From contig NW_023604295.1 in assembly GCF_014898055.3 (NCBI RefSeq), forward strand, positions 139,282,676 through 139,346,675: a DNA stretch of 64,000 nt, in the 5' to 3' direction. Below the pieces are notes generated by a model, which made no database searches, was not told the DNA's origin, and saw only the letters and a program-made list of their open reading frames with translations. The translations under genes and the position numbers were made by a program. Shown piece after piece: positions 20,346 through 32,460 of the stretch (the first letter of the stretch is position 1; each line of letters opens with the position of its first letter). Source of the DNA: Talpa occidentalis. Its lineage: Eukaryota; Chordata; Mammalia; Eulipotyphla; Talpidae.

Positions 20346-20799
20346 AAAAGCCAAACAGCCATATCTCAAGAGTTGGACTCAAAAAGATTTAATCATGAGG
20401 GTCTACCAGGATTATGTCATAGGAAGAAATTGTTAAAAATTAATTTTACCTTAAGGTCAGTCTCCAAGCCCCAGATTCTTTGTACTAGAAAGTGTAATAC
20501 AAATAGCTCAGAGTATCTCTGCTAATGCCTGCAACAATTTTCATCCCTGACCTACAAAAACACAGAAGCACGCAAAACTTCTTTTTCATCCAGCACCCCC
20601 ATCATTAAGAGCAATTCCAGTTCAGCTCTGGTCTCAGACAAAGAAAGGAAAAGTGGTGTGAAATATGTGTACACATCCTTAGACACTGAATTTGAGGAAA
20701 CATTGTGTGTTGGAAACATTTTCTGTTGGGGCTTGGTCTCGAAATTGATCTAGCTCCAAGTTCAGAAAATCCAAAAGTCTGACCTAATAAGTGGCCTCA

Positions 20800-22035
20800 C
20801 CTTCCTCCAGGTGCTCAGACTAAAAACCTACCTGGGACTCATTCTTAACTTTCTCCCTCAAACCACTCCCCGATCCAACAGCAAGACCTGATAACTCTTA
20901 TGAAACATTTCAAATACAACCGCTTCTACCATTTCTACTGCTGGTGACTCTTTTTTTTTAAAAAAGATTTATTTTATTTTTGCATCCAAGAACTGGGGTG
21001 TAGGCCAGAGTTGAGGGGGATGAGAAGATTCACCATAGACAGAGTGAGGAGCAGAACAGGTGGATCTACTGAAATACACTGCTGAGGGGAGCAGCAGACA
21101 GGAGAGGTCTGCTGTGCCATGTGGTCACCTCCCTGGCCCAGGGATCAAACTCATGCTGCAGTGGCTGTGGATAGCTTCATACTGCTGACACTATCCCTTG
21201 TGCCTCCAGGGAGGCCCATTCTGTGACTCTTCTCATTACCGTCATCCTCTCCCTCCCAACTTGGCCATTAGCAGGCATTTCTGCTTCTGTGCAGGTATTG
21301 CTGCTTTTGATCTGATTCTACAGTTTAACATCTTGGTTGCAAATAGAATTATCTTTTGCAAATATAAATTAGATTATGCTCTGTGCTGTTTAAAAAAATA
21401 CAGCCAAATAAACCAACAAACAAATTTAAAAGTTACCATGACTTTCCGTCATGCTTAGACTGAATCCTTACTTGGCTGAGAAAAATCTAGATTCTCCATC
21501 TTCATTGAGATCTGCAAATTCTGAAAAATCATCTGCAAAGACTGAAAATATGAAATTAGTTAGACTATGAAATTGTCACGCTCCCCAGGAAGTTCTATGT
21601 TTACCCAAAATGGAAAACTACTCCTAACCATACCCTTCTCTCTCTCTTCAACCCAACTGACTTCTTGCTGTTTTTTGAACATACTAAACTTATTTATTTT
21701 ATGGCCCAGAGCCATGGATCATTCTTCCCTCAGATTATTGGATAATCTATTCCACAATTTAACTTTCTGCTCATATGCTTATTTTTCAGAAATGTTTTCC
21801 TTGATCCACCTATGTAATCACACTCTACTTCTTGAGCCTGGATGTTTTTAGCATTTATGTGAAGTTGTATTGCTTTCTTCTTTAACTGGTGTTACTTTTC
21901 TTCCCAAGAATGTAAACTTCAATGACAATGGACCCTTTGGTTTATTCAGCACAATGTCTTCAGTCTGATATATAGTATGTCTGGTATACTAATATTCTTA
22001 TTAGTATTTTTTGAGTAAACAAAGAATTCATCAAG
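20800..22035 (+). mobile_element. LINE-2 (L2) 3' region, interrupted by a SINE
   Basis: The order matches the L2 3' part. A segment like GGGACTCATTCTTAAC with CTCCCTCAAACCACTCCCC comes first. Then follow a degraded block with AAATTAGATTATGCTCTGTGCTG, CTTCTTGCTGTTTTTTGAAC, TTTTCCTTGATCCACC and AAGAATGTAAACTTCAATGA. It ends in TTTTTGAGTAAACAAAGAATTC. A younger SINE (20955-21217) is inserted in it. L2 is an ancient inactive LINE. Confidence 0.75.
20941..21230 (-). mobile_element. T+ SINE, older subfamily, nested in L2
   Basis: The tail AAAAAAGATTTATTTTATTT is at the left, the diagnostic AAGAACTGGGGTGTAGGCCAGAG in the middle, and the head with GCCTCCAGGGAGGCC at the right. An imperfect TSD of the form CTG(G)TGACTCTT lies at 20941-20952 and 21221-21231. 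Confidence 0.85.
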
Positions 22036-23501
22036 ATTCTAGAATCCAGAATTTCTACAACTAGGTCACTAGCTTACAGAATTCTTCATGTGGAAGGCTT
22101 TTGTAGTTGTTCTATTTGTAGCTCTACATTTTGCTTCTGGAAATAGTGAGAGGACTTTTGCTTTTATTTGTGTAACTATGTTGCTATGTTTATCAGGTTG
22201 ACCTCCTTCCTGAGATATAGACCATCTGGTTAGGAGCTTTTGCTGTCTTCTCTTTTAAAGGAGAAGAATCCACCGTCTCTCTGAGGAGAGTTGTACAGTG
22301 ATAAGCTTGAATTAATTTAATCATTGTGTCATGTAGCACTCACCAGAAAAATTCAGCAGCAAATAAAAATGCACACTATTGATATATTCAGAAATGTTTT
22401 GTAATAACTTCATTCCATCAGTTCTGCTATTTTAATGTATATAAAAAGACAGTACTAGTAATGGACCACTTTATTATAACCTCTCAATCATTCACATAGG
22501 ATTATATGTAAAGATAATGGTTTTATTTTCTTTTAGGACAAAAAGTGATGTTCTTTTATTAAAGCTCTATTTTTCAAATTAAAATACTTTAGCTTTTGTC
22601 ATTGACCATCTTTTAGGAGGAAAAGCAGAAGGATCCAACTTTATAGTGAGCTCCACATTTTCTTTCAAATTTATACTAAAGAAATTAACTACATCCAAGG
22701 GGAATGAAATTCTTTCTGAGTCATTGGTATCTTTAGCAAAATTAGAACTAAACAGAATACAAAATCTGCTCCTCAAAATCATAACTAACCCAAAACTAAA
22801 GCATGTCTCATTGTCACCAAATTGAATTAGAACTGCTTTAATTGCTGAAGAATATGAAGTTTCAATTAACCTTAAATATTTTTAAAGTCTTGCTTCCCAG
22901 TTTCTCTTCCTTAACCTTTCCTTGGTTAATGATGCACAAGAATCATATTCCTTAACACAAACTAAAATATAAATATGCAGGAATCTCATTAAAAACCAAT
23001 TGGTTGAGCTGTGGGTTTGGTCATTATTTAAGTTAAATCATATGCCTCATCTTAAGCAGAATGGATACCACATCTCAATAACTATAACACAGCCCTCTGT
23101 TATAGGCCCTGGATTTTTTGATGACTACAAAGGAGTGCAATTCTCTTAGAATGGAGGAAATGGGAACAAGAAGGGAAAATCCAGATGTAGTTTGGATGTG
23201 TTATATGCAGTCTTGGTTAGATTAGTTTGGAACAAAGGCAGTTACTGAGAACTATCGTAGCAAAATTCTCCCCTGGGACCATCAGGAAGAAAACATCACC
23301 ATCTGTATAGGATTGTTTAGATGGTTTTCAAAGGTACCTAAAAGCAGATGTCTCCTGTCTTTGCCATTAATATATATTTCATCTATGACCGTGAGTATGG
23401 CTTGAAATGTTAAAATGTAACATTACAGGCTGTTCCTAAGTTATCAACAGTTTTAGAATTCTAAACACTTTAATTTGTACCTTGCAATTTGTTTTCTTGT
23501 A
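22036..23501. other. Intergenic, no gene recognised
   Basis: This is AT-rich sequence. A 67-codon open frame on the minus strand at 22579-22782 has no recognisable motif. No repeat was identified. Confidence 0.6.
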
Positions 23502-23505
23502 AGAG

Positions 23506-23966
23506 TGTTATAGGGCAAACCCCGATAGAAAATGGGGTTGCCTGACTGTGGGTCCTCACCCGTGAGCTTAAAGAGGACTTATTTTTAAACTGCAGACATA
23601 CACAAAAGGTTGATAAAAGGTTTATTCCCTTGTTTATAGACAAGGGAAGGGGGAATAGGAAATGAATAACTCAGGGAGAAAAAGAAAGAGATAAGTTCGC
23701 AAATGTGTCCTACCTGTTCCTCTGGCCAGGAATCCCAATGACCCACTGAGCTGGCAAAAAGCTAGCATGCCTGGTGGCCAAGCCAGCCACCTCCCGGCCA
23801 CACGGCCAGTTCAATAATCAAACCAAGAACCTAGTTGCTTAACTGCACCCTCAGGTCCTTGCAACCTTCCCTTTGGTGATCATGGGATTTGTAGTTCCCA
23901 GTGTCATGGGGGTGGAGTCCACAAAGCCTGTATGGAGTTTGTTCAGAACATCCTTTCCCCCTATCA
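23506..23966 (-). mobile_element. Solo LTR of an endogenous retrovirus (class I-like), intact ends and TSD
   Basis: Read on the minus strand, the element starts TGATAGGGGGAAAGGATG and ends GGGGTTTGCCCTATAACA, so it has canonical TG...CA ends. The 4-bp sequence AGAG flanks it at 23502-23505 and 23967-23970. It shares CATACAGGCTTTGTGGA, a GGTGAGGA-C-CACAGTCAGGCA block and an AATAAACC polyadenylation region (TTTATT at 23621 on the plus strand) with the LTR at 42165-42643. No internal retroviral sequence is attached, so it is a solo LTR left by recombination. A 4-bp duplication is typical of gammaretrovirus-like ERV1 elements. Confidence 0.88.
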
Positions 23967-25760
23967 AGAGCACATACCCCATATTGTATATGATGAAGGT
24001 CTTCAAGCTAATAAATATACTATTTAACTAGTATATGAATGGAAATTCCTTTTTGCCAAGGGGTTGTCGCTGAGGAGTTAGATAAACCAGTTCTTGAATG
24101 ACTTACAATAAAGACTGGGGGTCTTCGAGGAATCTAAGTAGAAAGAAGTTCAAGACAAAGTCCATGAGGGCAGCAAATGATGAGATCTTTTCAGAAAATG
24201 AAATAGAATGTATGTGTTATATGGGGTATATAGCAGAAATAAGTCCCCAAATTAAAATAACACTTTAAAAAAGCTAACCTGAAATAAAGTTAATGTGGAA
24301 TCTTTTCTTGTTTAAAATCTACACAGATCCAACTAGGAGCGAACATAAAACCCCAAATAAAGCTTTACAGGAGTTCTGACATGAAAAGAAAGGCATTAAG
24401 CAGCAAGACTCGAAAACATGGTGATCTGCTCTGCCTGCTCTCTTAAGACATGCCTAGTAGAATTTTCTAGGTTGAGGCAAATCTTCTGTTAGCCAGAGCG
24501 TGACACTCTGCTTCATCAACTTCAGGCTCTTTCTGCCAAATGAAACGGAGTGAGAGACTCGAACCCTCAGGTCTGAGCGCTAGAGGCAAATTCCTTTGCA
24601 AAAAGAGCGCAGCATTTTGGAGAAGTCTGCATAGGATGTTGTCATTTGCCCCACTTGGTAATTGCATACAACTCCGATCTGCTCTGTTGTGTTGGCAAAA
24701 TCATAGATTATTTGCTTACAAAAAAAAAAAAATCATAAAATAATGCAGTTGTACAACTTTAACTTGAGATTCTGAGAAGGAGCCCAGAAAAGCTAAAACC
24801 TTTTTGGAGCAAAGCCTTTTGGATATCAGTATTATATCCCATTCATTAGCTACTATCACCAAATTCATCTTCATTGTAAAATCATCCTTTCATGCACTGG
24901 ACTCTGCAAGGTCCAGGTTATGATTGTGCTAACTTACAGCTTCATGACATAATAACTTCTGCTCTGATGTGATGATACAATTATCAGGATTTTCTGATAA
25001 TGAAAGAAAACATTACTTCGGTAGCAAAACTCAGGGAATGAAATGTTTAATCTACTTTACAAAAGCAGCCTGCATTAATTATTTAAAAATGCCTACCACT
25101 TTACTTGTATGGGAAAAGTACAAATTTCCTGAACAGTTGGGTCAAATCTCAAAATACCACATGACTTTCTAACACACAAAATGAAAACCATCTATTGTAT
25201 TCAAACCACGTGTTCAGGCTAAAAGGTAATGTTAACTGGATTTCCTGAATCCAGCCTAGGAACTTTGATATCCTTCCGTGCCATATAAGGGCTTAGAAGC
25301 TGTGCCTACGGAGGATCAGACTGTCTTTTATCGGTCTGGTTTGCCCCTTATCCGGTTTTGTTCCTATGAACTTCTGTTGCAACCCCTTCTGGCAAATGAA
25401 CAGAAGTTAGATTTTCTTTTCTTTCCATCATTTTATACTGATGTGGCTTGATCGGTGCCTGAGCATTTCAGGAATAAATAGATATTATGAAGCAAGAAAA
25501 GAATAAGAATAGAATTGTGAAGTTGACCTAGCTATTAGAGAGTCTTTTCCCCTATTAGTCTGGAAGAACACCTGCTTCTCTAGCATATGATGTTGGGGCC
25601 TAGCTTTGGAGGCCTGAGACACCCTGAAATATAATGCAGATAATATGAAAAAGATGCACAGCTAAGCTCCTGAAGCTCCGTGCCTGCAGATTTTCATCTC
25701 TTCCTGTTACAAAGCTGAAATGATTGCCATTCTCTTATCTGTGCAGAAGGTGCCAACGTT
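23967..25760. other. Intergenic, no gene recognised
   Basis: No gene was seen. A tRNA-like B-box string (GGTTCGAGTCT on the minus strand, near 24560) is not part of a foldable tRNA gene. The rest is unique-looking AT-rich sequence. Confidence 0.6.
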
Positions 25761-25779
25761 AATTGATGGCTGTTCTTCC

Positions 25780-26090
25780 TGAATTATATTCGGTCTATTG
25801 GGGAAAACCTGTAGATAATCAGCTTAGAAACAGAGTGAGTTCGAATGTAATGTCACAGATGGGCAGTGAAACTTTAATTCATGCTTTTATGATATCCAAC
25901 TTGGATTACTGTAATTCTCTGCCTACAGGTCTCCTTCAGATGTCCCACTGGAAAAAGAAAAGATAGCTGTACAAGCAGGCCACCCCTGAGATTTTCTGCA
26001 CACAGAGTCTGGTCAACATATACCTCTGCTTGGAGATTTTGGTTCTGGCTGCCAGTTAGGTCCGGGATTGATTGTAAGAGGTCCCAAAGA
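25780..26090 (+). mobile_element. CR1/L3/L2-type LINE reverse-transcriptase remnant
   Basis: A plus-strand frame (25763-25966) reads TLIHAFMISNLDYCNSLPTG, close to the conserved reverse-transcriptase C-terminal motif HAFV-SRLDYCNSLL of CR1/L2-clade LINEs. About 130 bp on, a FWLPVRSGIDCK reading corresponds to the HWLPV..RIDFK motif that follows in the same proteins. The frame is broken between the two, as expected for an ancient fossil. Confidence 0.75.
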
Positions 26091-26434
26091 TGTGGTTTTG
26101 AAACACTGCGTGAATCCAAATGAGTTTCAGGTTCCCCATTGTCCAAGCCCAATTTTGTTCAACTGTAAAAATGTTGGGTTTTCATTTGTTCAAAACTCTT
26201 ATTATAAATCACTATGCCCAGAGCTTTTTTCAAGCAGTTGTGGAACATATTTTTTCTGTACAGATTCAGAATATCAGACCTGTCATTGAATTTAGATCAC
26301 TGCTAAAGTGACTTGTTTAATTTGCTTCTTTCAACCATACTCTATTTTTTTGTTTCTTCTGTGGCTTTGCAAGGATTAAAAAGAAAAAAAAATGCTTTAA
26401 GATCTAAGCATTTCAATATTCAGGAAGCCTGTTT
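26091..26434. other. Intergenic, possible continuation of the LINE remnant
   Basis: No motif beyond 26090 can be assigned. Short overlapping open frames here lack any features. Confidence 0.5.
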
Positions 26435-26638
26435 AAAATAGACATTGTTGGGGCCTCCCGGGTGGCGCAGCGGTTGAGCACTGGGTTGCGAAGCTGCCTG
26501 AGGCCTCTGCGGCGCCGGTTCGATCCCCGGCTGCTCCCCGGCAACCAGAGGAGGGTCCCACATGGCGCGCAGACCTCTCCTGCCGCCCGCTGCTCCCCTC
26601 AGCATGCCTCTATAAAAAAAAAAAAATAGACATTGTTG
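26435..26638 (+). mobile_element. Truncated SINE with poly(A) and 16-bp perfect TSD
   Basis: It is the young subfamily: head GGGCCTCCCGGGTGGCGCAG, B box GGTTCGATCCC, then GTCCCACATGGCGCGCAG and CCGCTGCTCCCCTCAGCA. Then it departs from the full SINE and goes via TGCCTCTAT into 13 A, lacking the second half and the AATAAA/TCTTT tail. AAAATAGACATTGTTG is repeated exactly at 26435-26450 and 26623-26638, so it is recent and inserted in short form. Confidence 0.9.
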
Positions 26639-28163
26639 ATAAAAATCTTATTAAAAGCATACTAATTTATATGCATGTTCTCTATGCCTGAAACATCATA
26701 GTCATAACCCCCATGGACTTCTTGTGGAAACACAAAAACAAGCATTCTGTAAATTCCTTAAATATATTAGTTTTATTATATAGGATATTTTATGAAAACA
26801 TTTTATCATTTTTCACAGATATTATTTTTACCATAAATTCCCAGAACTTCATATCTCTAATCAATCTTATTTAGAAATAAATTATTAAAATATAATTTCA
26901 CTTTTCAATATCTGAAAATTGACCCAAAGGTAAGGACCTTTATTTCTGCGTGCACTTGCATTATTTGGTTTCATTTTCCACTGGCATCTTCCTATGTCTT
27001 TTAAATATGTTTCTTCTGCTGCCCACACACACATTTGTCATACATGTTGTAGTCAGTGGAATTATTCTTCCTTTTTTGCCTGTTGATTACATTTGGCACT
27101 TAAGACAGTTTTATGCAAATAAACTATCAGTAGTGCCTGTTTTAAGGGGAAGCTCTGCTATTACTAACTACTTCACTTTTATTCCTCTGAGGCTTGGGTT
27201 GATCCTTTGCTGCACGATTATAAGAAGAATGGAATGAGAAATAAAATGATATTTGGAATTGAAAAATGTAGTAACTCTGGACAAATCACTTTTTTTTTTA
27301 TTTTTTTCATCTTTTAAAGAGATATAGTTGACACCCCCGATGGACTTTGAGAGGATTAAAAGAAATATTAAAGTACTTTAGAAATAAAAGACTAGTTGCA
27401 AATATTAGTTATTTATAATACTGTACTAGGGGAGGAAAGTTTTTATTGACAAGATTCAAAGTATTTAGCAATTCATTTTAGTAGTTAATTTTAAAGCACA
27501 AAATTTCTTCTATTAATTGTCAACTTCCTCCCTCCACCACTTTTTTTGTTATACAGTCTCTTCTACTTTTTAAGTTTATTACCAGTATAAAGAAATGTAT
27601 ATATGTGACCTCTGCATGGTATCTTAGTAGAAATCAGGTAATAAAGAAAACCCTTGAACATGTATTGAAATATTGTAGCAAATATGAAAAAAGAAAACAT
27701 GCTCTGAAAAGACCCTTTGAAAATTTCACTTCTTAAGTTCATGGTAATAAAAATCATCACCATGTTCTGAATAGTCACAAAATATACTGGCAATTATGTT
27801 GGGATTAACGCATAACCCATTTCTGTATTTTTCTATAGTTTTTCATTAATGATAAAAAAATAAGCCTTGAATTATTCCTTTTCAGATGACGTGAGAGTCA
27901 TTTCCAGTCTTATTTCTGAACTTCTCCTAGTTTGGAAGCTTGAAGTTCAAACCCCTGAGCACACCGGCCTGGTGCCTGCTGGAAAGGGCTATGGAGAGCT
28001 GGTTCCTCTGGTCCCCCCTCTGTTTCTCAAAGTTGCTCTCTTCCTCTGAGAAAGCAAGACAAGCTCCTTTCAAGGAACCACAGCAGAGTTCCTTTAATTC
28101 TGTGGATTGAGTCTTTCTGCAAGTCACATTAGTGGATCAGACCCAACTCAAAGGCCAAATTCT
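26639..28163. other. Intergenic, no gene recognised
   Basis: AT-rich sequence without an identifiable gene or young repeat. Confidence 0.6.
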
Positions 28164-28427
28164 CCTTGGTTTGTTTTTTTTTTTTAAACATCATTGTTCA
28201 TTTTTAAACAATATTTGCTTCCCCCCACCCCCTCAGGGGGAGTCCCCATAGAGTTTCCTTCCCCAAGGCACCCGTGCACCATCACCTCAGTCCCCTGTGC
28301 TCCCCCCTCCCTCTGATCCCTCTCCCGCCTCCTCCCCAGCAGGATGTCTCTGATTGATAATTGTCCATTTTTGCTTTGCTGTGTTTTGTCCTGTTATTAT
28401 TATTTTTTTATATCCCTTGGTCTGTTT
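28164..28427 (-). mobile_element. Short L1-like 3' insertion with TSD
   Basis: A poly-T run at 28176-28186 is followed by C-rich 3'-UTR-like sequence with CCCCCCACCCCCTCAG. A target duplication CCTTGGTTTGTTT / CCTTGGTCTGTTT brackets it at 28164-28176 and 28415-28427 (one mismatch). This shape, poly(A) at one end plus a TSD, indicates a 5'-truncated retroposed element. Assignment to an L1 3' UTR is inference. Confidence 0.55.
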
Positions 28428-28970
28428 CAAGGCCACACATTTCTTCCTGATTTCTTGCTTGGCCTCTGAACTTTTACTACTGAATTGGTTTCTTTTTTCT
28501 TGTGTCTTACATCAAAGCCAGAAGCGAATGTGAAAAGAACATTTGTAAGTGGGGAGACTGGTCTCAGAGATCAACCTCTGGCTTATGCTTAGCCCGAGTA
28601 AAGCCCACCCCACCTGACAGCTTCTGTGTATTGGCTGCAAGGCAGCTCCTGAGGTCACCTCTGACCACTGTATCTTAGCACCAGAGCGGAGCCAAGGGAA
28701 ACACATTGAGTCTAGAACAACGCTTTCCTGACGCAGACAGAGATCTACGCACGAGGTCAGCAGTGGTTCCCTGTGGCCAGATCAGCAAGAGGGTTGGTCG
28801 GGTTCTATGCAACACACAGGGTGCCCACTGCATTGGAGCCCAGGGGTGACACGCCTACAGAGGGCGGTAAACCCAGCACCACCAGCTGTGCAGGCTCCGG
28901 GCCCAGCCGGTCCTTCTCCAGCTGACAGAGGTTGCAAGACTGAGCATGAGGATGCCTCTCCCCACATTTC
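28428..28970. other. Intergenic, G+C-richer segment
   Basis: Sequence at 28730-28970 has several CpGs and short overlapping open frames on both strands. It adjoins the LTR-like block to its right and could be further retroviral sequence. No protein motif was recognised. Confidence 0.4.
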
Positions 28971-29480
28971 TGTGTGGGTGATTTATTGTCGTAAGAGGGG
29001 GTCGCTGGCTCTTGATGATGACCATGGAAGAATTCAAAGCCACATCTAAGCAAAGCAGTTTATTTAGCAACAGTGCACCCCGAAAGGGGCGTGAGCAGGT
29101 AGAGTACCTGGAAGAACAGCAGAGCCAAATGTCATGGGGTGCAGGGAGCCTTTCTGGGATTCACTGTGCAGGCTCCTGGAGTATGAGTCAATCAGTGCCT
29201 GCAGCAGGTTGGGGTGCGGTCTGTGTTCCCCTCATGGGCCCTTCTTGGGTTTTCTCCGGGTCTTATGGACTTTGGCAAGTGTTTCCTGGGGTCCTGGGTA
29301 GAGCTGACCATTAATTTTCTTTTAGGCATCGCCCTCTCTGCCCTAACTGCCTACAGTTCCTACTCTGATTTGCAGATTTGCCAGAGAATTTCCTTAAGAG
29401 TAGAGCTTTGTTGGAAGAATTCCCAAGAGATACTCAAATAAAATGACTTCTTTGTCCTCCAGACCCCCTCAAAGTAAGAT
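28971..29480 (-). mobile_element. Putative endogenous retroviral LTR
   Basis: On the minus strand a region reads GCTAAATAAACTGCTTTGC (a polyadenylation signal followed by a T-rich segment), then CCCCCTCTTACGACAATAAATC, and ends with ACCCACACA at 28971, a U3-R-U5-like order. The right end was not fixed and no TSD was found. Confidence 0.5.
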
Positions 29481-30265
29481 TCAGAATACTCTTACCCTTA
29501 TGAGAAAACATAGTATGTTTTTAAACCATTTACTTAAAACTAAACTATGAGGATGGATTATCAAATGATATAAAGAAAAGCTTATGTTGAATTCAGTATG
29601 GATAACCAACCCATATCTTTCAAAAGAAAAATGGAAATAATGTTCTGAGGCAAAAGGATGCAATGATTTTATTTGGTCCCGATGTACTTAACATCCATTC
29701 TGTTTTGCCCATACCAGTCCAATGAAACATACTTGAGATTCTGTTACCAATTTACTTAACTTGTGTGGACTTAGAAAGTTCTCCTTGAACCACGTACCGA
29801 ATATGAACTATTTCTGGAAGTGTATTGGAAAGAGAAAACAATTTTTTTCCCTGTATGGTTGTTTTCCAATTAGAATGCCTGTGCTTATCTTATGGCTGAC
29901 CTCGTTTAAAACCTTAATTTAAAACCTTAATTTAAATGAGGAGTAAAGAATTCAGCATTCTCCTGCAAAGTCCATTCCTGTTGTGATGTTCTTCAAATCT
30001 ATGTTTCAAAAGGTACAGAGCTGTTCTGAGTTGTAATTAGAGGGGCACTGAAACCCAGTTTTCAGGGATTGTAAATCTTAAGGCACCATCTCCTAATGCC
30101 ATTATAACAAAAACAACAAAATGATGTTTCAGAATTCTTTCTGGGGAGAATCTTAGTCATAACAGATTTGTTGGTTAAATTAAATTTTAAACCTCTGCAG
30201 TGAGTTTTTGTTGGAAGAGATAGTTATTTCTCTCATTTTTTAGTGAGACTGTCTGCATAACCTCT
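29481..30265. other. Intergenic, no gene recognised
   Basis: AT-rich. A 15-bp tandem repeat of AAAACCTTAATTT lies at about 29909-29935. Confidence 0.6.
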
Positions 30266-30269
30266 GCCT

Positions 30270-30900
30270 CTTAAACTCATTCTTCCATAGGAGTTCTCGC
30301 ACCTTCGCTGGTAAGTTTCTTCTTTTCCTATAGATTCTTCATCTTCTCCCTACTCACCAGCCTCTTTTCCTTTGTGTGTGCACACACCCTCATCTCCCCT
30401 ATTTAGAAACATAAAACAAAATAGAAGCTTTTTTTTTTGTCCTGCTATTTCCTGAGGGAACTAATCTATGACATGGCTTTATAACCTACATATGGTTTGA
30501 AAGAGAACATTTTTTTCACCTTCAGTATTTCAAGTGCTACTTTATCCTCTCATTCTTGAACTTTCAACAATCTGCCTTCTACCTTAACTCCCTAACAACT
30601 GATCCCCAATCTTAAGGGTCACATGTGATGGTATAGTCAAATACACAGCGGTGCTTTTTCAGTGTTCAACCTCCTTGATAAGGGCTTCACATCTAACATT
30701 AATGTCCCCTGATCATTTTGCAGAAGTTAGTCACCCTGGCTTTCTTGATTAGCATTTGGTAGTTCTCCTATCTCTCACTGTTTTATTTCTTACTATTAAT
30801 TTCCCTCTCAATTACTCCAAAAGTTCCACCCTGGGCCATTTAGTCATTTTTCTAACTTACCATTTTAAAAATCACTCCGAAATTCAATACCTCATGCTTT
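30270..30900 (+). mobile_element. L2-type LINE remnant (ORF2 region)
   Basis: C+T-rich text with segments like TTTTTCAGTGTTCAACCTCCTTGATA and TTCTCCTATCTCTCACTG follows the order of the L2 reverse-transcriptase region in mammalian genomes. It is degraded, and no open frame remains. The call is from memory of the family. Confidence 0.5.
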
Positions 30901-31935
30901 TGATTTAAAGAAACTTTGACATTGAAGCTTTCTTAGTTTTATTGGTTACTTAATCAAGTAAGTTATTAAAAAAGAGATGGTAAGACTCTATATCTAAAGC
31001 TACTTTTTTGTTATCTACATCTGGGTACTCAACTGATTAGGTAGTTTAAAAACAGAACTAAATTTAAAATATATGTAGCTCTCAGGGAATCATAGAAAGT
31101 AATGTTTACAGCTGAGTTTTCATGAGTGATGACCCCATCAGAAGAAGCTGCTATGTCTCCCATCACTTGGAAGATGTCACTTGGTTCTGGGTTCAAAATC
31201 AATCAGTATTTGCCCGAATGAGGAAACTGCCCTATAGGAGTCTGTTTGTTGAATCCAGGAAATACCACTATGGATTCCAGCGGAGAAGTTCTTGTTTCTA
31301 CTGCAATCTACAACAGCCATATGGGTGATCAGTGCCCCCCTCATCAATCAACTTCTAATCAAAATCTTGAATAAATTATATGATTGACATACTTTAGATG
31401 ATTAAGTTATATGACTGACGTCTACAGGGAAGATGGATGGCTGTTTAAGAAGGAGTTTGCTTTAGAATTTTAACTCCAACAGTGCAGGAAGAATGCTAGC
31501 GGACATTAGGATTAGTGTTGAGTGAGCAGTTTACGTATTTGTTGTACTCTGGTTCCAGCCAATGTTAGCTTCCCATTCCTTAAACTTCCTTAAAACAATA
31601 ATAGATGTAAAAGAGACATGCTCTTATTTAACCTAATGCCACTTTTCCTCATACAAGCAACAATATATATATTCTATCCAGAAGGGAGAATCAAAGTCTC
31701 ACTGCTTTCTCATCCATTTCTGGCTGAAATATCTGTTCTTCCCTTCCATCCTGCAAGGTGTGGAATCACAAAATTGATAATCATATATATAGTATTAGAG
31801 AAAAGGAAGAAAAGGTAGCAAAGGAATAGAATGAAGTTAAAAGCAATTAAGAAAATATTAGTAGTTTCTCATTTTGATATTTCTACAACTTTCATGAGGA
31901 CTTATGGAGTATTCATAACTTCCTCTCTTCATTAT
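30901..31935. other. Intergenic, no gene recognised
   Basis: Two 66-68-codon open frames (31122-31328, 31618-31818) have no features that support coding. Confidence 0.6.
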
Positions 31936-31937
31936 CT

Positions 31938-31991
31938 GTATTAGTTGGGGTTCTCCAGTGAAAACAACCAATAGGATTAGTTTCTATCTAT

Positions 31992-32044
<53 letters not shown>

Positions 32045-32460
32045 CAATCACTTATTGAGATTATTATAAGGAATTTGCTTACATACTTGTGTCCCCAAAT
32101 GTACTGTAATTTGAGACCTATGAAAACAGATGTGTAGTTCTGTCTGAGTCTGAAGCTCTACCAACCAAGAGAGCAGACAGTAGAAGTTCCAGCCCAAGAA
32201 CCTATAGCTCAAGACCCAAGAAAAGCTGATATCTTAGTCTGAATCTGAAGACTCGGAAAAACAGTTGAATTGTCAGATAGGAAGAGTTTCCTCTGTTACA
32301 GAGTCACCTTTCTTGTTCCATTCAGATTTTTAAATGGTTATCTGAGAGTCACTCTCATTAGAGGGCCATCTGTTTTAGGAGGTCTATGGACTCAGATGTT
32401 ACTCTTGTCCAAAACCATCCTCATTTATACATGCAGAGTAATATTTGACTTAATATATAT
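31938..32460. repeat. Ancient interspersed repeat with internal (CTAT)n
   Basis: It starts TGTATTAGTTGGGGTTCTCC and contains AACCAATAGGATTAG, a CTAT microsatellite (31984-32043) and then a TTATTGAGATTATTATAAGGAATTTGC segment. It is the same family as the copy at 18931-19440. Confidence 0.6.
31984..32043. repeat. (CTAT)n microsatellite
   Basis: A tetranucleotide run, with the first units slightly irregular and then about 10 perfect CTAT units. Confidence 0.95.

Noticed and set aside
22579..22782. 67-codon minus-strand open frame as a gene fragment
   Set aside because: No recognisable family, no splice signals of note and no supporting neighbour. It is compatible with chance in AT-rich DNA.
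24467..24580. Possible tRNA gene on the minus strand (B-box-like GGTTCGAGTCT)
   Set aside because: The A-box-like string is too close to the B box and no cloverleaf with paired acceptor arms could be drawn.
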